A stretch of DNA of 64,000 bases from RU20A sp042610495 (GTDB taxonomy: Bacteria; Pseudomonadota; Alphaproteobacteria; Rhizobiales; Rhizobiaceae): the NCBI RefSeq assembly GCF_042610495.1, contig NZ_JBHGAP010000001.1, positions 62,001 to 126,000 on the forward strand, read 5' to 3'. A program made the translations under genes and the position numbers. Shown piece by piece: positions 51,806-60,949 of this stretch (its first letter is position 1; each line of letters opens with the position of its first letter). The notes under the pieces are model-generated. The model saw only the letters and a list, made by a program, of their open reading frames with translations, did no database searches and was not told the origin of the DNA.

Positions 51806-53425
51806 ATGACCAGAGAACGCATCCACCTCTTCGACACCACGCTTCGGGACGGGCAGCAGACACCCGGCATCGATTTCTCCGTGGAAGACAAGATTGCGAT
51901 TGCGGCCATGCTGGACGAGGTCGGCATGGACTATGTCGAGGGCGGCTATCCCGGCGCGAACCCCACCGATACGGCCTTCTTTGCGAAGAAGCGCACCGGC
52001 CGCGCCCGGTTCGTCGCCTTCGGCATGACGAAGCGCGCCGGTGTGTCCGCCTCCAACGATCCCGGCCTGACGGCGCTGCTGGCGGCGCGGGCGGATGCGA
52101 TCTGTCTGGTTGCCAAAAGCTGGGACTACCATGTGCGCGTCGCGCTCGGCTGTTCCAACGCGGAAAATCTCGAATCCATCCGCGCCTCCGTCGAGGCGGT
52201 CGTCGCTTCCGGCCGCGAGGCCATGGTCGATTGCGAGCATTTCTTTGATGGTTACAAGGCCAATCCCGATTATGCGCTGGCCTGCGCGAAGGAGGCCTTC
52301 GCCGCCGGCGCCCGCTGGGTGGTGCTCTGCGACACCAATGGCGGCACGCAGCCGCCTGAAATCCGCGACATCGTCGCGGCGGTGATTGCGGCCGGCGTGC
52401 CCGGCGCCAATCTCGGCATTCACGCGCACAACGATACGGGACAGGCGGTCGCCAATTCGCTGGCTGCAGTGGAAGCCGGTGTCCGCCAGATCCAGGGCAC
52501 GCTGAACGGCATCGGCGAGCGCTGCGGCAATGCCAACCTCGTGACCATCATCCCGACGCTGGCGCTGAAGAGCGCCTACAAGGACCGCTTCGAAATCGGC
52601 ATCGATGCCGAGCGCCTGACGGGCCTCACCCGTCTGTCGCATGCCTTTGACGAGCTGCTCAACCGCTCGCCCGATCATCAGGCGCCCTATGTCGGCGCCT
52701 CCGCCTTTGCCACCAAGGCCGGCATCCATGCCTCCGCGCTGCTGAAGGACCCGCGGACCTACGAGCATGTGGAGCCCGAAAGTGTGGGCAACCTGCGCAA
52801 GGTCATGGTGTCGGACCAGGGCGGCAAGGCCAATTTCATCAATGCGCTGAAGCTGCGCGGCATCGCGGTCGCCAAGGACGATCCGAAGCTCGACCGGCTG
52901 ATCCAGATCGTCAAGGAGCGCGAGGCCACCGGCTATGCCTATGAGGGCGCGGATGCGAGCTTCGCGCTGCTCGCCCAGCGCACCCTCGGCTCCGTGTCGG
53001 ATTTCTTCCATGTGGAAAGCTTCCGCGTCATGGTCGAGCGCCGCTACGATGCGGTCGGCAATCTGAAGACCGTGTCGGAAGCCGTAGTGAAGGTCGTGGT
53101 CGATGGCGAGACCATGATGAACGTCGCGGAAGGGCACGGCCCCGTCAACGCGCTCGATCTCGCGCTGCGCAAGGATCTCGGCCGCTACCAATCCGAAATC
53201 GCCGATCTTGAGCTTGCCGACTACAAGGTCCGTATCCTCAACGGCGGCACGGAAGCCATCACCCGCGTGCTGATCGAATCCACCGACGCCACCGGCGCCC
53301 GCTGGTGGACCGTCGGCGTCTCCGACAACATCATCGACGCCTCCTTCCAGGCACTGATGGACAGTATCGTCTACAAGCTTCTCAAGGTGCGGGGCGAGGC
53401 GGGCAAGGCCGCGGCGGCGGAGTAG
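51806..53425 (+). CDS. cimA: (R)-Citramalate synthase
   Basis: 539 residues. HMGL-like TIM barrel with DTTLRDGQQTPGIDFS, catalytic HAHNDTGQAVANSLAAVEAG, and NGIGERCGNANL; then the LeuA-type regulatory domain (about 400-530). The GQQTPGIDFS loop and total length fit CimA rather than 2-isopropylmalate synthase. It condenses pyruvate and acetyl-CoA on the threonine-independent isoleucine path. GGAGGGAAC precedes the ATG. Confidence 0.88.
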   Translation: MTRERIHLFDTTLRDGQQTPGIDFSVEDKIAIAAMLDEVGMDYVEGGYPGANPTDTAFFAKKRTGRARFVAFGMTKRAGVSASNDPGLTALLAARADAICLVAKSWDYHVRVALGCSNAENLESIRASVEAVVASGREAMVDCEHFFDGYKANPDYALACAKEAFAAGARWVVLCDTNGGTQPPEIRDIVAAVIAAGVPGANLGIHAHNDTGQAVANSLAAVEAGVRQIQGTLNGIGERCGNANLVTIIPTLALKSAYKDRFEIGIDAERLTGLTRLSHAFDELLNRSPDHQAPYVGASAFATKAGIHASALLKDPRTYEHVEPESVGNLRKVMVSDQGGKANFINALKLRGIAVAKDDPKLDRLIQIVKEREATGYAYEGADASFALLAQRTLGSVSDFFHVESFRVMVERRYDAVGNLKTVSEAVVKVVVDGETMMNVAEGHGPVNALDLALRKDLGRYQSEIADLELADYKVRILNGGTEAITRVLIESTDATGARWWTVGVSDNIIDASFQALMDSIVYKLLKVRGEAGKAAAAE

Positions 53426-53429
53426 GGGG

Positions 53430-53617
53430 GCGGTCGGCACCGTCCACGCGTACCGGGAACGTTCGAGAAATCCATAGTCGGTCTTCCCTATGTTCTTGCC
53501 TATGCCGTGCAGCAGGCGCCCTCGGGAAACGATGCCGGGAAGGAGCGCATTGTCATTCTGCGCGTCATTCATACCGCCCGGGAATGGCCCGCCGGCACCT
53601 GGCCGAAGACAAGCTGA
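53430..53617 (+). pseudogene. Remnant of a RelE/ParE-family toxin gene (3' half)
   Basis: Translation after the cimA stop, in the same frame, reads RPRVPGTFEKSIVGLPY, then VLAYAV, ERIVILRVIHTAREWP and a stop at 53615-53617. This is the C-terminal pattern of RelE/ParE toxins (R-V-P-G-T-x-E, GLPYvlaYaV, RILRVIHTARDWP). No start codon and no N-terminal half are present, and no antitoxin gene is seen. So it is a truncated remnant. Confidence 0.65.
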
Positions 53618-53704
53618 TCCACCATTCAACGAAATGAATTGGCCCATTCACGGCCCATGCGTTACACCCGCCGCAAAAATCACAATGCGACGGGATGAAA
53701 CATC

Positions 53705-54655
53705 ATGGCGGAACAGGCCGCTCCGGCACCGGCAGACAGCGGCGATTCGCTTGCCGGCTTCCTTTATGCGCTGACGGCCTATCTTCTGTGGGGCTTCCTG
53801 CCCTTCTTCATGAAGGCGGTCGGCCATATTCCAGCGACGGAGGTGGTCGCCCACCGCATCGTCTGGTCATTGCCGATTGCCGGAGCCGTGCTGATCTGGC
53901 TCGGCCGGACCGCGGATGTCGTGAAGGCGCTGAAGACACCGCGCATGCTGGCCATGGCGGCGGTAACGGCCTGCCTGATCACGATCAACTGGGGCATCTA
54001 TGTCTGGGCGATCGGCGCCGGCCGCGCCATCGAGACGGCGCTCGGCTATTACATCAACCCGCTCTTTTCGATCTTCCTCGGCTCCATCCTGCTCAAGGAG
54101 AGGCTGGAGCGGACGCAGTGGATCGCCATCGCGCTAGCCGGCCTTGCGGTCGTCCTGCTCGCCATCGAGGCTGGCGGTGTGCCGTGGGTCTCTGTCGGAC
54201 TGTGCGTCTCCTGGGCCTTCTACGCCTTCCTGCGCAAGACGCTGCCTGTCGGCCCCAACCAGGGTTTCTTCCTTGAAGTGATGCTGCTCAGCCTGCCGGC
54301 GCTCGGCTATATCCTCTATCTTGAAACGAGCGGGCAGGGCCATTTCGGCGACACCGGTACCGCCGATCTCCTGCTTCTGCTGGCCTGCGGCATCGTCACC
54401 GCCGTCCCGCTGATGATCTATGCCAACGCCGCCAAGCTGCTGAAGCTCTCCACCATCGGCATCATGCAGTACATCGCGCCCACCATGATCTTCCTGACGG
54501 CCGTCTTCGTTTTCAAGGAGCCCTTCGGACCCGGCAAGCTGGTGGCCTTCGCGCTGATCTGGGTCGCGCTGTTTCTCTACACCGGCTCCATGCTGCGCTC
54601 GGCGCGGGCCCGCCGGGCGGCCGCATCGGCCATCGTAGAGCCGAAAAGCGGCTGA
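53705..54655 (+). CDS. rarD: RarD-type EamA permease
   Basis: 316 residues with ten hydrophobic helices. RarD features: YLLWGFLPFFMKAVGHIPATEVVAHRIVWSLP, INWGIYVWAIGAGRAIETALGYYINPL, and LKLSTIGIMQYIAPTMIFLTAVF. Such proteins were first linked to chloramphenicol sensitivity; the substrate is unknown. No evident relation to the toxin remnant before it. Confidence 0.92.
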   Translation: MAEQAAPAPADSGDSLAGFLYALTAYLLWGFLPFFMKAVGHIPATEVVAHRIVWSLPIAGAVLIWLGRTADVVKALKTPRMLAMAAVTACLITINWGIYVWAIGAGRAIETALGYYINPLFSIFLGSILLKERLERTQWIAIALAGLAVVLLAIEAGGVPWVSVGLCVSWAFYAFLRKTLPVGPNQGFFLEVMLLSLPALGYILYLETSGQGHFGDTGTADLLLLLACGIVTAVPLMIYANAAKLLKLSTIGIMQYIAPTMIFLTAVFVFKEPFGPGKLVAFALIWVALFLYTGSMLRSARARRAAASAIVEPKSG

Positions 54656-54697
54656 GATCTCCGCGGAGGCGGCGGGGACGAGGCGCGGCCGCGCCGC

Positions 54698-55318
54698 TTA
54701 CAGCTTGTCGATGATGCGGCCTTCGCCCTCGCGGTCCACCTTGCCGGCCCAGTGTTGGAGAATGGCGGGCACGATCGCCTCCGCCTCATCGACCACGATC
54801 GGCTGGACGAGGTCGGCGTGGTGGATGAAGCCTTCGTCGGCCATGTGGCGAATGAGCTTCAGCATTGGATCCCAGAACCCGCCGATATTGGCAAAGACCA
54901 TCGGCTTGCGGTGCCGGCCGAGCTGCGCCCATGTCATGATCTCAACGATCTCTTCCAGCGTTCCGATGCCGCCCGGAAGGGTGACGAAGGCATCGGCGCG
55001 CTCGAACATCTTGTGCTTGCGGGCATGCATGTCCGGGGTGACGATGAGTTCGGACAACTGGCCGAGCGAGTGGCGCGTTGCTTCCATGTCGATCAGGAAT
55101 TCAGGAATGATGCCGGTGACGCGTCCGCCGGCCGACAGCACCCCGCTTGCCACAGCGCCCATAATGCCGCGCGTGCCGCCGCCATAGATGAGTTGCAGGT
55201 GGTTTTCCGCCATCGAACGGCCGAGCGCCCGGCCGGCCTCGACATAGGAGGAAGAACGTCCGGGCTGGGAGCCGCAATAGACGCAGACGGATCGAATCGG
55301 AAGGGTCGTGTCACTCAT
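54698..55318 (-). CDS. LOG-family protein (cytokinin-type nucleoside monophosphate phosphoribohydrolase)
   Basis: 206 residues. The signature LPGGIGTLEEIVE and the upstream GGGTRGIMGA show the Lonely Guy family, which cleaves the ribose phosphate from nucleoside 5'-monophosphates; the lysine-decarboxylase label is historical. The conserved arginine is in HARKHKMFERADAF. It converges with rarD, 42 bases between the stops. Confidence 0.92.
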   Translation of the reverse strand: MSDTTLPIRSVCVYCGSQPGRSSSYVEAGRALGRSMAENHLQLIYGGGTRGIMGAVASGVLSAGGRVTGIIPEFLIDMEATRHSLGQLSELIVTPDMHARKHKMFERADAFVTLPGGIGTLEEIVEIMTWAQLGRHRKPMVFANIGGFWDPMLKLIRHMADEGFIHHADLVQPIVVDEAEAIVPAILQHWAGKVDREGEGRIIDKL

Positions 55319-55583
55319 GACGGTCAGGGTGGCCGCGCCTGTTGCCGGGCGTCAAGCCATACGGTGGCGAAGATGACGCAAAAACGCGTGGGAATTCCTG
55401 CGAATAGGCGGAAAAGCTTGTGAAAAGCGTCGGAAATCGTTAGCTCTTTTCGATCAGGATCGGGGGCAACGGGCATGCTTTTCGCATGTCGACCGGATCA
55501 AGGGGTTTGCAGGCCCCGTGCGGCCATTGCCTTGGGGGCGGCGGCCGGGGGGCTGAGAAGGTCCGGCAGAGGCCGGCTGGAGA

Positions 55584-57635
55584 ATGGGCATGCAAAAGAA
55601 CATGGCGGCCGTTCTGGCCATTGGCGTCCTCGCGGTCGCGATCCTGCTGATGGTTTTCTTTGTCGTTCCGAACTGGGAGTCACCCAACGCGCCCATCGCG
55701 CAGGATACGCCGGCGAGCGAAACGACGACGACACCGTCCGCCGCCACGACGACGGATGCTGCAGCGACGCCGCCTGCCGGTGATGCGGCAGCGACGACCA
55801 CCAAGACCGACCGGCCAGGCGCCGATGCAGCCAGCGACGTTGCAAAGCCCGCCGATAGCGCATCAGGCTCCACGACCGCGCCGGCCCCCACCGCAAGCGA
55901 GACGGCCAAGCCGGCTGATGCGACCCCTGCTGCTTCCACGGCCGCCGAGACGGCTGCCACGAGTGGCGCTGCAACACCGACCGCATCGCCCGAGGCGGCT
56001 GCCGGTACGCCCACCTTCGACGTGCTGCGCGTCGAACCCGATGGCGCGACCGTGATTGCGGGCCGCGCCGCGCCCAACACGACGATCCGCATCCTCAGCG
56101 GCGACAAGGTGCTCGCGACCGCCGATGCCGGTCCTTCCGGCGAGTTCGTCGCCATCCTCAACGAGCCGCTCGCGCCCGGTGATTATCAGCTTGTGATCGC
56201 CGCCACCGACAAGGCCGGCAAGGAGAGCCGTTCCGATGAGGTCGCGACGGTCTCTGTTCCCGCGGAAGACAAGAGCAAGCTTCTGGCCATGGTCTCGAGG
56301 CCGGGTGAGGCGAGCCGCCTGATCACCACGCCCGAAGCCGGTGCCGCCAAGGCCGTGCCGTCTGCGACTTCCGCGGCCACCACCACGGCTGAGGCAACGC
56401 AGGCCCCGGCGGCCGGCGCCGCGCAGTCCGCCGATGCCAGCCAGTCGTCCACGCCGGCCTCCGGACAGACGGCGGCGCCCACTGCAACCGCCCCGGCCGC
56501 GGCCGGCAACGAACCGGCCGCCCTCCAGGTTGCCGCCGTCGAGATCGAAGGTGACCGCCTCTTCGTGGCCGGCAAGGCCAAGCCCGGCGCCACCGTTCGC
56601 GTCTATGCTGATGATCAGCTGGTCGGGTCCGCGCCGGCCGACGAGACGGGCAATTTCGTCGTCGATGGCCGTATCGCGCTTTCGGTCGGCAATCACACGA
56701 TCCGTGCCGACATGCTGAGCCCCGATGGAGCCAAGGTGGAGCTTCGCGCCGCCGTTCCCTTCGATCGTCCGGAAGGCGATCAGGTCGCAGCCGTTGCCGG
56801 TGCCAGCCAGACGCCGGGCGCCGCCATGGCCCCGCTTGCCGGCGGCAGCTTCGATGGTCTCCGCTCGCAGGTCACCAAGGCCTTCGGACTGTTGAAGGGT
56901 CTCTTCGCGAATGGTGCCACGCCGAACGTGGAAGAGCTGGCCGCGGCCCGCTCGGCCACGGAAATCGCGCTCGGTTCGCTGGCTGATTTCAAGACGGCCG
57001 ATACCGCCAATCCGGAAGGTCAGGCCCTGATCGCCCGCAGCGCAAAGGCTGCCGCGGAAGCCCTCGCCAAGCTGCGCGCGCTCCCGCAGGATGCCGCTGC
57101 CGTGGCCGCCGGCCTGCCGTCCATCGAGCAGGCAATTGCAGCCGTGCTTGCGCCGAACAGCGGCGAGCCGACGCCACAGACCGCCGCTCCGGCCGTCAGC
57201 CAGTCTGCAACCCCGTCCACCACGCAGGCACAGACAGGCGGCAGCACCGCTGCCCAGTCGGCACCCGCTGCTGGCGCGACGGCCACGGCGCCTGCCGGTG
57301 CAACGGCAACGCCGCCGGCCTCGGCCGAGACCGCGACGGCACCCGCCACCGCCGGCGGCCAGGCCGCGGCCACCGGTGCCGAGCCCCAGACGATCCAGCA
57401 GGCGCCGCTGCAGCAGTCGAAGTCGTCCGTCATCATCCGCCGCGGCGATACGCTCTGGCAGATCTCCCGCCGCGTCTATGGCGCCGGCGTGCGCTACACG
57501 ACGATCTATCTTGCCAACAAGGCGCAGATCGAGGATCCCGACCGCATCCTGCCCGGCCAGGTCTTCGGCGTTCCGGACAAGTCGCTGCCCGATGCGGAAG
57601 CCGAGGAAATCCACCGCGAGCACATCCGCAAGTAA
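55584..57635 (+). CDS. LysM-domain membrane-anchored protein with Ig-like repeats
   Basis: 683 residues. One N-terminal membrane helix (about 8-28), long Ala/Thr/Pro-rich linkers, two similar Ig-like domains (about 145-235, DVLRVEPDGATVIAGRAAPN; about 305-400, VAAVEIEGDRLFVAGKAKPG), and a C-terminal LysM domain (about 610-680) with RRGDTLWQISRRVYGAGVRY. LysM binds peptidoglycan, so it spans from inner membrane to cell wall. Linkers make half of the length. Start ATG at 55584 or 55590. Confidence 0.88.
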   Translation: MGMQKNMAAVLAIGVLAVAILLMVFFVVPNWESPNAPIAQDTPASETTTTPSAATTTDAAATPPAGDAAATTTKTDRPGADAASDVAKPADSASGSTTAPAPTASETAKPADATPAASTAAETAATSGAATPTASPEAAAGTPTFDVLRVEPDGATVIAGRAAPNTTIRILSGDKVLATADAGPSGEFVAILNEPLAPGDYQLVIAATDKAGKESRSDEVATVSVPAEDKSKLLAMVSRPGEASRLITTPEAGAAKAVPSATSAATTTAEATQAPAAGAAQSADASQSSTPASGQTAAPTATAPAAAGNEPAALQVAAVEIEGDRLFVAGKAKPGATVRVYADDQLVGSAPADETGNFVVDGRIALSVGNHTIRADMLSPDGAKVELRAAVPFDRPEGDQVAAVAGASQTPGAAMAPLAGGSFDGLRSQVTKAFGLLKGLFANGATPNVEELAAARSATEIALGSLADFKTADTANPEGQALIARSAKAAAEALAKLRALPQDAAAVAAGLPSIEQAIAAVLAPNSGEPTPQTAAPAVSQSATPSTTQAQTGGSTAAQSAPAAGATATAPAGATATPPASAETATAPATAGGQAAATGAEPQTIQQAPLQQSKSSVIIRRGDTLWQISRRVYGAGVRYTTIYLANKAQIEDPDRILPGQVFGVPDKSLPDAEAEEIHREHIRK

Positions 57636-57657
57636 GCGCGGTGCCAGCCACGAAACG

Positions 57658-57693
57658 CAACGGCCCGGAAGGAACCCCCCCCCGGGCCGTTTT
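57658..57693 (+). terminator. Intrinsic terminator of the LysM gene
   Basis: Stem AACGGCCCGG with CCGGGCCGTT (57659-57668 with 57682-57691), a C-rich loop, then TT. It lies 24 bases after the stop. Confidence 0.8.
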
Positions 57694-57714
57694 GCATTTG
57701 GGCGCGTGCTGCGC

Positions 57715-57891
57715 TTACTTGCAGACCTTGATCTTCTTGATGACGAGGTTGCCGTAGTAGTCGTAGGTCTTGATCTTCTTGATGAAGCAGGTGGGCTGGT
57801 AGTCGTAGGAGTAATAGCCGGCTTGCGAGGGGGCGGCGAAGGAGAGAGCGGCGGCAGCGGCGATGGCGGCGGAAAGAACGATCTTGCGCAT
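57715..57891 (-). CDS. Small secreted protein with IKKIK repeat
   Basis: 58 residues; signal peptide ends FAAPSQA, leaving about 34 residues. The mature part contains CFIKKIKTYDYYGN and then VIKKIKVCK: the IKKIK segment occurs twice between two cysteines, with a 14-base direct DNA repeat. Basic and aromatic-rich. AAGGGA lies upstream. Similar short proteins are known in rhizobia without a role. Confidence 0.75.
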   Translation of the reverse strand: MRKIVLSAAIAAAAALSFAAPSQAGYYSYDYQPTCFIKKIKTYDYYGNLVIKKIKVCK

Positions 57892-58129
57892 GATGTGAGG
57901 TCCCTTGATCTGGTTTGGATGAGCCCGTCTCATCCAGTGACCCGACAATCGCATCTTCTCCGGGGCCATGCTGTTTCCTCCGGAACAGGCCGCCGGCAGC
58001 TTCCCAAGGCGGCCGCTTACACTTGCGTGCCCTTGCCGGAGAGCCTATCTAGCAAGCGCGCCCGCGCGCGCCTCACGGCCCCGCCTGCCGCATCCCTTCA
58101 TCCTTTCCACGCTTCCCGCAGGTTTGCCC

Positions 58130-60016
58130 GTGACGCCCCCCAAGAAGACGATTTCAGCCGATGCGGCCAATCCGCTCGGCACGCTGCGCAATCTCTGGCC
58201 CTATATGTGGCCGTCCGAGCGGGCCGACCTGAAGATGCGCGTGGTCTGGGCCACTATCATCCTCGTGGTCGCCAAGGTCGTCCTCATCCTCGTTCCCTAT
58301 TTCTTCAAATGGGCGACGGATGCGCTGAACGGCAAGCCGGATGCGCTGGGCTTCCTGCCGCTCGCGGCCACCGGCGCCATCGCGCTGGTCATCGCCTACA
58401 ATGTCGCCCGCCTGGTGCAGGCCGGGTTGAACCAGCTACGTGACGCGCTCTTTGCCAGCGTCGGGCAATATGCCGTGCGCCAGCTGGCCTACCGCACCTT
58501 CGTGCACATGCACCGCCTGTCGCTGCGCTTCCATCTGGAGCGGCGCACCGGAGGTCTCTCGCGCATCATCGAGCGCGGCACCAAGGGCATCGAGACCATC
58601 GTCCGCTTCACCATTCTCAATTCCATCCCGACGCTGATCGAGTTCCTGCTCACAGCCATCATCTTCTGGCGCGGATACGGCTTCAGCTATCTCGCCGTCA
58701 CGGCCGTGACGGTCGCTGTCTACATCTGGTTCACGGTGAGAGCCAGCGACTGGCGCATCGCCATCCGCCGCTCCATGAACGACAGCGACACCGACGCCAA
58801 CACCAAGGCGATCGACTCGCTCCTGAACTTCGAGACGGTGAAGTATTTCGGCAATGAGGAGATGGAGGCCCGCCGCTTCGACCAGTCCATGGCGCGCTAC
58901 GAGAAGGCCGCGACGGAAGTCTGGACCTCGCTCGGCTGGCTGAACTTCGGCCAGGCGATGATCTTCGGCGCCGGTACGGCGGTGATGATGGTCATGTCCG
59001 CACTTGCCGTCCAGCGCGGCGAGCAGACGCTCGGCGATTTCGTCTTCGTCAATTCCATGCTGATCCAGCTCGCCATTCCGCTGAACTTCATCGGCTTCGT
59101 CTACCGCGAAATCCGCCAGGGGCTCACCGATATCGAGACGATGTTCGAGCTTCTGGAAGTGGAGGCCGAGGTCGTCGACAGCCCGGATGCGAAGCCCCTT
59201 GCGATCGCCAGGGGCGCCATCGCCTTCAAGGACGTGCACTTCGCCTATGATGCGGCCCGCCCCATCCTGAAGGGCATCAGCTTCGAGGTGCCGGCCGGCA
59301 AGACGGTCGCCGTCGTCGGCCCGTCGGGTGCCGGCAAATCGACGCTCTCGCGCCTCCTCTACCGCTTCTACGACGTGCAGGGCGGCGCTATCACCATCGA
59401 CGGGCAGGATGTGCGCGCCGTCACCCAGCAGAGCCTGCGCGCCGTCATCGGCATGGTCCCGCAGGACACCGTGCTCTTCAACGATACGATCGCCTACAAC
59501 ATCCGTTACGGTCGCCCCAGCGCCAGCGAACAGGAAGTCGAGGCCGCCGCCGAGATCGCCCAGATCGCCGGCTTCATCCGCGCTTTGCCGCAAGGCTTCA
59601 AGAGCATGGTCGGCGAACGCGGCCTGAAACTCTCGGGTGGCGAGAAACAGCGTGTGGCGATTGCCCGCACGATCCTCAAGAGCCCGCCCATCCTCGTCCT
59701 CGACGAGGCGACCTCGGCGCTCGACACCCGCACGGAGCAGGAAATCCAGGCGGCCCTCGACGTCGTCTCGCAGAACCGCACGACGCTCGTCATCGCCCAC
59801 CGCCTTTCCACCGTCATCCATGCCGACGAAATCATCGTCCTGAAGGACGGGCAGATCGCCGAACGGGGCACGCACGGCGAATTGATCGAGCGGAACGGCC
59901 TCTACGCCTCCATGTGGAACCGCCAGCGCGAGGCCGTGCAGGCAGAAGAAAAGCTGAAACAGGTGCAGGAAGAAGACGATCTCGGCATCGTCGTCAGAGG
60001 CAGGCCTGCGCTCTGA
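58130..60016 (+). CDS. Atm1-type ABC exporter (half transporter)
   Basis: 628 residues from GTG at 58130; the open frame reaches 54 codons further but that stretch is not membrane-like. Six-helix membrane domain (about 40-340), then nucleotide-binding domain: Walker A GPSGAGKST, signature LSGGEKQR, Walker B ILVLDEATSALD, switch IAHRLST. It belongs to the ABCB7/HMT1/Atm1 group, with NaAtm1 the bacterial prototype, exporting glutathione-type conjugates. The start is uncertain; the ribosome site is weak. Confidence 0.88.
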   Translation: MTPPKKTISADAANPLGTLRNLWPYMWPSERADLKMRVVWATIILVVAKVVLILVPYFFKWATDALNGKPDALGFLPLAATGAIALVIAYNVARLVQAGLNQLRDALFASVGQYAVRQLAYRTFVHMHRLSLRFHLERRTGGLSRIIERGTKGIETIVRFTILNSIPTLIEFLLTAIIFWRGYGFSYLAVTAVTVAVYIWFTVRASDWRIAIRRSMNDSDTDANTKAIDSLLNFETVKYFGNEEMEARRFDQSMARYEKAATEVWTSLGWLNFGQAMIFGAGTAVMMVMSALAVQRGEQTLGDFVFVNSMLIQLAIPLNFIGFVYREIRQGLTDIETMFELLEVEAEVVDSPDAKPLAIARGAIAFKDVHFAYDAARPILKGISFEVPAGKTVAVVGPSGAGKSTLSRLLYRFYDVQGGAITIDGQDVRAVTQQSLRAVIGMVPQDTVLFNDTIAYNIRYGRPSASEQEVEAAAEIAQIAGFIRALPQGFKSMVGERGLKLSGGEKQRVAIARTILKSPPILVLDEATSALDTRTEQEIQAALDVVSQNRTTLVIAHRLSTVIHADEIIVLKDGQIAERGTHGELIERNGLYASMWNRQREAVQAEEKLKQVQEEDDLGIVVRGRPAL

Positions 60017-60162
60017 CGGGGCGGCGCACGGGGGCAGGGGCGGCGGAAAGCGTTGCCCGTCCCGGGCATTCGGGCTACAGCTTCGCCCGGAACAAACTGG
60101 CCCCTCCGGGGCTTTAACCGCGAACGGCCGACCCTGCCGTTACAGAAGACAAGGACGATGGA

Positions 60163-60861
60163 ATGAGCTTGGTGAAAACGGTGCGCAACACGCTGGTGCC
60201 TGTGCACAAGGCCGGATATCCCTTCATCGCCATCTTCTTCGTCGTCTCGCTGCTGCTCGGCCTGCTCTGGACGCCGCTGATGTGGATCGGCTTTCTGCTC
60301 ACCGCCTGGTGCGCCTATTTCTTCCGCGATCCCATCCGCCTGACGCCCCTCGACGACGATCTCGTCATCAGCCCCGCCGACGGCCGTGTCTCCTCGATTG
60401 CCCATGTCCTGCCGCCGGTCGAGCTCGGCCTTGGCGCGGAGCCCATGCTACGCATCACCGTCTTCATGAACGTGTTCAACTGCCATGTGAACCGCGCGCC
60501 CATGCGCGGCACGATCCGCCAGATCGCCTATCGCGAAGGCCAGTTCGTCAATGCCGAACTCGACAAGGCCAGCCACGATAACGAGCGCAACGGCCTGGTG
60601 ATCGAGACGAGCCACGGCGAGATCGGCGTCGTCCAGATCGCCGGCCTCGTTGCCCGCCGCATCATCTGCTGGTCGAGCGTCGGCGAGCGGCTGGAGGCGG
60701 GCGAGCGCTTCGGCCTGATCCGTTTCGGCTCGCGCCTCGACGTCTTCTTGCCTAAGGGCGCAGAGGCTCGCGTCAGCCTCGGCCAGACCGCAATCGCCGG
60801 CGAGACGGTGCTCGCCGAATTCGGCTCGGCCAAGGGCGCGACGCTCAGCCGCCGCGGATGA
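60163..60861 (+). CDS. psd: Phosphatidylserine decarboxylase
   Basis: 232 residues, the short (PSD-A) type. It is self-cleaved at G189-S190 in RFGSRLDVF to give the pyruvoyl enzyme. PADGRVSSI and NVFNCHVNRAPMRG are conserved. One N-terminal membrane region (20-50). It makes phosphatidylethanolamine and is followed after 88 bases by pssA, which supplies its substrate. Confidence 0.95.
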   Translation: MSLVKTVRNTLVPVHKAGYPFIAIFFVVSLLLGLLWTPLMWIGFLLTAWCAYFFRDPIRLTPLDDDLVISPADGRVSSIAHVLPPVELGLGAEPMLRITVFMNVFNCHVNRAPMRGTIRQIAYREGQFVNAELDKASHDNERNGLVIETSHGEIGVVQIAGLVARRIICWSSVGERLEAGERFGLIRFGSRLDVFLPKGAEARVSLGQTAIAGETVLAEFGSAKGATLSRRG

Positions 60862-60949
60862 TCCGGGCGCCGACCGGACAGGCCGCCGCCTCCTAGAAAT
60901 CGCATGCCTTGCCGCCGGCCACCGCCGGGGCCGGAACCGGAGATCCGAA

